Made by a program: the position numbers and the translations under genes
NCBI GenBank assembly: GCA_014305015.1
Contig: JACRUB010000125.1
Span: 1 to 9,694, forward strand
Direction of reading: 5' to 3'
DNA from: Vulcanimicrobiota bacterium
GTDB taxonomy: Bacteria; Vulcanimicrobiota; Vulcanimicrobiia; Vulcanimicrobiales; Vulcanimicrobiaceae
Length of the DNA: 9,694 nucleotides
The notes under the pieces: generated by a model
The model's input: the letters and a program-made list of their open reading frames with translations, nothing else
Databases searched by the model: none
Told to the model about the DNA's origin: nothing
Part shown: positions 6,508-9,694 of the stretch, piece after piece
Layout of the letters: every line of letters begins with the position of its first letter
Numbering within the stretch: the first letter of the stretch is position 1

Positions 6508-8738
6508 ATTTTACGCTGGACGAACTGCAAGCGGCCGCAGTTGCGGCACCTGCGGATTCGTTGCTTATTGTTACGGGAGCACCGGGAAGCGGAAAGACGA
6601 CAACACTCGTCGCGCGCGCACAATCCTCCGGAAAAGGACTGGCCGCATCGCCGCGCTTTGCATCGTGCGAGCGTCTGCGCGACTCTCTTGGCGAGAGCAT
6701 GCCTATCATGACGCTCGAAGGGCTCGGCCTGCTCGTCCTCGAGACGTCGTTTGCAAGAGCAGGTCTCGCGGCTCTTCAGCAAGTCGATGAAGTCGATGCC
6801 TCAATTATTTTCGAGCGGGCCGCCGAACCGCTGTTCCTCATGGAATGGGCGGAGTTTATCGAAGCCCAAATCGATCCCGAAGTGCCGGGCTTACGCGCGC
6901 CGCAGCGATTTTTAGAAGCGGCGTTCCGGCTTATCAGCAAATTGCGCGATGCGCAGATGGCGCCCGCAACATTTTTAGAAGTCGCCCTCAGAGGCGCGAC
7001 GCAGTTCTACGCGCGGCCACCCAATCTCGCGCATCCCGACCTGCTCTACTACACCAAAGACAGCTATCGCGATTCGCTCGATGTGGATTCGGCAGAACTC
7101 GCAAGACAGCATCGCCGCGAAGTCGACCTTGCAAAGATCCTCGAGAAGCTCTACCGGTCATACTTAGACTTGCTCGATCGGACCGGACAGTACACGGGAA
7201 GCGATGCGGTCGCAGAGTCCACGCAGCGACTCGCGGGCGACGCCGCATTGCGCACGCATTTCATCGAACAATTTCCCGTCATCTTGGTCGACGATGCGCA
7301 AGAACTCTCGGGGGGTGAACTCGCACTGCTGCAGGCCATGCGAGGTCCCGCATTGCCGGGCGTTTCGCTCTTCGGCGATCCCGGCTCGGCGATCGGCACG
7401 TTTTCGGGCGCGCGCCCTGACCGAGTGTTCGCGCTGCAAGCAACCCGCATTGCATTGGAACACACGTATCGCAGTGCGGCGGTGATAGAGCGCGCCGCCC
7501 GGCATCTTTCCGGCGCGGACGCACTCGATAGTGTGAGCCTCGATGGAAAGGTCGTGCTTTTTCGCGGAGCAACAAAAAAAGCCGAAGCGGCCTTCGTTGC
7601 CGAGCAAGTTATCGATCTGCTTAACGACGGCGTGCCACCCAGCGAGATTGCGGTGCTCTTCCGCTCGGTCGCGAACGTGCAGCAATATGAGGCGGCGTTG
7701 CTGGACCGCAACGTCGATGTGCAGATCACAGGCGATCTCAACATCTTCACCACGCCCGATATACTCGATGCCCTTGCTTTGCTGTGGAATATCTACGATC
7801 CGTTCGCCCACGAATGGATGCTGCGGACGCTCTCCGGTCACGCGTTTGCGCTCTCCGATGCGAGTCTGGTTACACTGTGCAGCGAGCCCGACGCCGGCCA
7901 GGCGCTTTTGTTCGAAGAACTCGCAGAAGCCGAAACAAACCGCAGGTGGGATCGCAAGCGCGACCTTCGCTTGGGTTGGAATGTTGTGTGTGGCGATCAA
8001 GACCGGGCGCTCTCCGATCAAGCACGTGCGCGCGTCCAAGAGTTCCGCGCCTTGCGTGAGCGCTGGACGACCGACCTTGCACGGCTCGAGCTATCGCACC
8101 TTGCAGCAAAAGTTTTTCGTGAGGGCCTAGCCTACGCCGCTCCGCGTTTATCGGCGCGAGCCCGCAATCAGGAGCGCAACATCCGCCGCCTTCTCGATCG
8201 CATCGCAGAGTTCACCCACCGCCTGCCCAACGCTACACTTGCGGACTTTCTTGACTACACTGCGACGCGCATGACGACGTCGCTTGAGGCCTGCGAAGAG
8301 CGCGTAGACCGCAGCCTTGTTCGTATAATGAGCATCTCCGCCGCAATGGGCGATCAATTTGACCATGTGATTCTGCCGAACGTGCGCGCAGGGTCATTTC
8401 CGCACTACTATGTGCCGGACGCATTTCTCTTTAGCCCGAGCCTGGGAATGATCGCAAAGGAAAACGTCGGCGACGCAAAAGCGTCCCGCACCGCGAAATT
8501 CACATATTATATGTTCCGCGCGAAAACGCGTGAATCGTACAACCGGGAGGAGCGCCGCGCGTTCGTATATGCGCTCCGGCGGGCGCGCCGCAGCGTTACG
8601 GTGACGGCAAGCGAACGTCCGACGCGCGGCATCACCTCTCCTGAGTTCTTGAGCGAGCTGCAGGCTGCACGACTTGCCGGCAGCGTCGACATCTCGGACC
8701 GCTGGCGCCCGGCGAACTCCGTTTACGTGACTGCGTGA
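6504..8738 (+). CDS. UvrD/AddA/AdnA-like superfamily 1 DNA helicase, with altered motifs
   Basis: The protein is 744 aa with the UvrD-like SF1 layout. It has a Q-motif (LDELQAAAV, Gln9), Walker A GAPGSGKT (25-32, Lys31), motif II LVDDAQE (261-267), motif III region LFGDPGSAIGTFSGA (289-303), motif IV EHTYRS (319-324), motif V region MSISAAMGDQFDHVILP (609-625) and motif VI EERRAFVYALRRAR (682-695). Walker A, IV and VI are good. Motif II reads DDAQE where most UvrD-like helicases have DExQD. Motif III has lost the usual Gln after GD. Motif V lacks the usual T-x-H-x-x-K-G-L-E pattern. Some actinobacterial AdnA-type subunits have, from memory, a similar DDAQ motif II, so it may still be an active motor. 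The protein ends about 50 residues after motif VI and has no C-terminal nuclease domain, unlike AddA; the coupled upstream gene supplies it. Likely role: unwinding and resecting DNA ends. Confidence 0.88.
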   Translation: MNFTLDELQAAAVAAPADSLLIVTGAPGSGKTTTLVARAQSSGKGLAASPRFASCERLRDSLGESMPIMTLEGLGLLVLETSFARAGLAALQQVDEVDASIIFERAAEPLFLMEWAEFIEAQIDPEVPGLRAPQRFLEAAFRLISKLRDAQMAPATFLEVALRGATQFYARPPNLAHPDLLYYTKDSYRDSLDVDSAELARQHRREVDLAKILEKLYRSYLDLLDRTGQYTGSDAVAESTQRLAGDAALRTHFIEQFPVILVDDAQELSGGELALLQAMRGPALPGVSLFGDPGSAIGTFSGARPDRVFALQATRIALEHTYRSAAVIERAARHLSGADALDSVSLDGKVVLFRGATKKAEAAFVAEQVIDLLNDGVPPSEIAVLFRSVANVQQYEAALLDRNVDVQITGDLNIFTTPDILDALALLWNIYDPFAHEWMLRTLSGHAFALSDASLVTLCSEPDAGQALLFEELAEAETNRRWDRKRDLRLGWNVVCGDQDRALSDQARARVQEFRALRERWTTDLARLELSHLAAKVFREGLAYAAPRLSARARNQERNIRRLLDRIAEFTHRLPNATLADFLDYTATRMTTSLEACEERVDRSLVRIMSISAAMGDQFDHVILPNVRAGSFPHYYVPDAFLFSPSLGMIAKENVGDAKASRTAKFTYYMFRAKTRESYNREERRAFVYALRRARRSVTVTASERPTRGITSPEFLSELQAARLAGSVDISDRWRPANSVYVTA
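8735..8738 (+). other. GTGA stop/start overlap (helicase to acetyltransferase)
   Basis: The helicase TGA (8736-8738) overlaps a GTG start (8735-8737) for the acetyltransferase. This is the second 4-base overlap in the three-gene unit, so the acetyltransferase is probably made together with the helicase. The next in-frame Met lies about 100 residues downstream, within the GNAT core, so the GTG is the only sensible start. Confidence 0.7.
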
Positions 8739-9694
8739 AATTAAGACCCATCCCGTTTGAGGCCTACGCGCGGGACGTCTTACCACACACGGCTTCACTC
8801 TGGGCAGGGCACCGGGATTTTGAGACCTATGTGCGTCAGTCGGCCGAAAATGCAGCCTCAGGCTACGCAAAGAAGTTCTATCAGACGATCGGACTCTATG
8901 ATGGAACCGAACTCGTCGCGTCATGCAAGCGCTACGAGCGAGTTCTGCACCTCGGCAACCAACAACTCGGCGCTATCGGCTTTGGTGCCGTCTTCACGCC
9001 GGCCGGGAACCGTGGGCGCGGTTACGCGAGTGCAATGCTGGCGATGATGCTCGATGACGCCCGCAAGCGCGGCCTACATCTCGGCTATCTCTTCTCCGAC
9101 ATCCATCCCGCGTTCTACAAACAACTCGGCTTCATCGAATTTCCCTCGCGCGCCATTTCGCTTCGAGCCGACTCGCTCGCCCGCTCTCGCATTACTGTGT
9201 CTAATGTCGAAACCGCAGATTGGCCTGGCATTCGCAAATGTTTCGATGTTAGTGAAGCGGAGCGCGCGTGGGGGTTTACGCGTCCCCCGCTGGTCTGGCA
9301 CTGGATTCGCCTCAGGCTACGGCAGAACGCCACGATACAGAATGCGGAGGGCGTCAATCTCGTCGTTCGCAAGGGCAAGCGCGTCATTGCCTATGTCATC
9401 GGACAGCGCGACGTCGCACACGATGCGTTCGTTGTCGATGAATACGGCTTTGCCGATCTCGAAGGTCGTTCGAAAATTCAGGCGTTATTGCGAAGCGCTG
9501 CCGGCGATTTAAGGCGTCTCGCCGGATGGCTGCCGCCGCAAGGCGCACGCGAACTTCTGCCGCGCGGCTCTGTACGCAAACGCAAAGACGCCATCTTGAT
9601 GATGGCGCCGCTTACTCCGCTCGGTACGAAGCTCGTCGAAAAGGCGACCATGACGGCCGCGCTGGACGGCGTCTGGTCCACCGATCACATTTAA
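8735..9694 (+). CDS. GNAT family N-acetyltransferase (Eis-like, two-domain)
   Basis: The protein is 319 aa, with a TAA stop in the last three bases of the window. The N-terminal GNAT domain carries GAIGFGAVFTPAGNRGRGYAS (residues 79-99), in which RGRGYA (93-98) is the acetyl-CoA pyrophosphate-binding loop, followed by a helix (ASAMLAMMLDDARKRG, 98-113). AFYKQLGF (126-133) is the family's last conserved strand-helix. Residues about 150-290 look like a second, degenerate GNAT-type domain without that loop, the arrangement of Eis-like acetyltransferases, though this protein is shorter than Eis (about 400 aa). It should move an acetyl group from acetyl-CoA to an amine; the acceptor is unknown. 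The GTG start overlaps the helicase stop, so it is in the repair operon by arrangement. No DNA-repair motif is visible in it. Confidence 0.85.
   Translation: MKLRPIPFEAYARDVLPHTASLWAGHRDFETYVRQSAENAASGYAKKFYQTIGLYDGTELVASCKRYERVLHLGNQQLGAIGFGAVFTPAGNRGRGYASAMLAMMLDDARKRGLHLGYLFSDIHPAFYKQLGFIEFPSRAISLRADSLARSRITVSNVETADWPGIRKCFDVSEAERAWGFTRPPLVWHWIRLRLRQNATIQNAEGVNLVVRKGKRVIAYVIGQRDVAHDAFVVDEYGFADLEGRSKIQALLRSAAGDLRRLAGWLPPQGARELLPRGSVRKRKDAILMMAPLTPLGTKLVEKATMTAALDGVWSTDHI

Noticed and set aside
7164..8039. Minus-strand open frame of 291 codons inside the helicase gene
   Set aside because: It is antisense to the helicase core motifs and shows no domain of its own.

Overview
The window is a densely packed, GC-rich bacterial chromosome segment (about 60% G+C by eye) with seven complete genes and one partial gene. 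There is no gene-free stretch longer than about 50 bases. I see no tRNA, rRNA, CRISPR array, insertion sequence, attachment site or convincing rho-independent terminator. The proteins are chromosomal housekeeping or repair types: MEP-pathway kinase, prenyl-FMN synthase, a nuclease/helicase pair and an intracellular glycosidase. The mix would suit an environmental bacterium of a little-cultured phylum such as Eremiobacterota (WPS-2), but that assignment is a guess from gene style and is not proven by anything here.

Left block (1-2994, minus strand): a large six-hairpin (alpha/alpha) glycosidase of the amylo-alpha-1,6-glucosidase kind. It is followed 42 bases downstream by a partial gene for a single-pass membrane protein with a long Pro/Thr-rich tail, which runs off the left edge. 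The second gene uses a GTG start.

Middle block (3048-5201): ispE (MEP/isoprenoid pathway) starts divergently from the glycosidase after a 53-base gap. It is coupled through an ATGA overlap to a MobA/IspD-like nucleotidyltransferase. Convergent to these, with 3' ends overlapping by 26 bases, is ubiX on the minus strand. It makes prenyl-FMN from dimethylallyl phosphate, a product derived from the pathway ispE belongs to.

Right block (5200-9694, plus strand): a three-gene unit with 4-base stop/start overlaps. It holds a compact Fe-S RecB/AddB-type PD-(D/E)XK nuclease (435 aa), a UvrD-like SF1 helicase (744 aa) with an intact Walker A but altered motifs II, III and V, and an Eis-like GNAT acetyltransferase whose stop codon is the last three bases of the window. 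The nuclease start most likely shares the four bases CATG with the ubiX start on the other strand.

The most notable system is the miniature AddAB/AdnAB-like nuclease-helicase pair with a coupled acetyltransferase. It is probably a reduced double-strand-break repair machine. A specialised or unknown role cannot be excluded from sequence alone.
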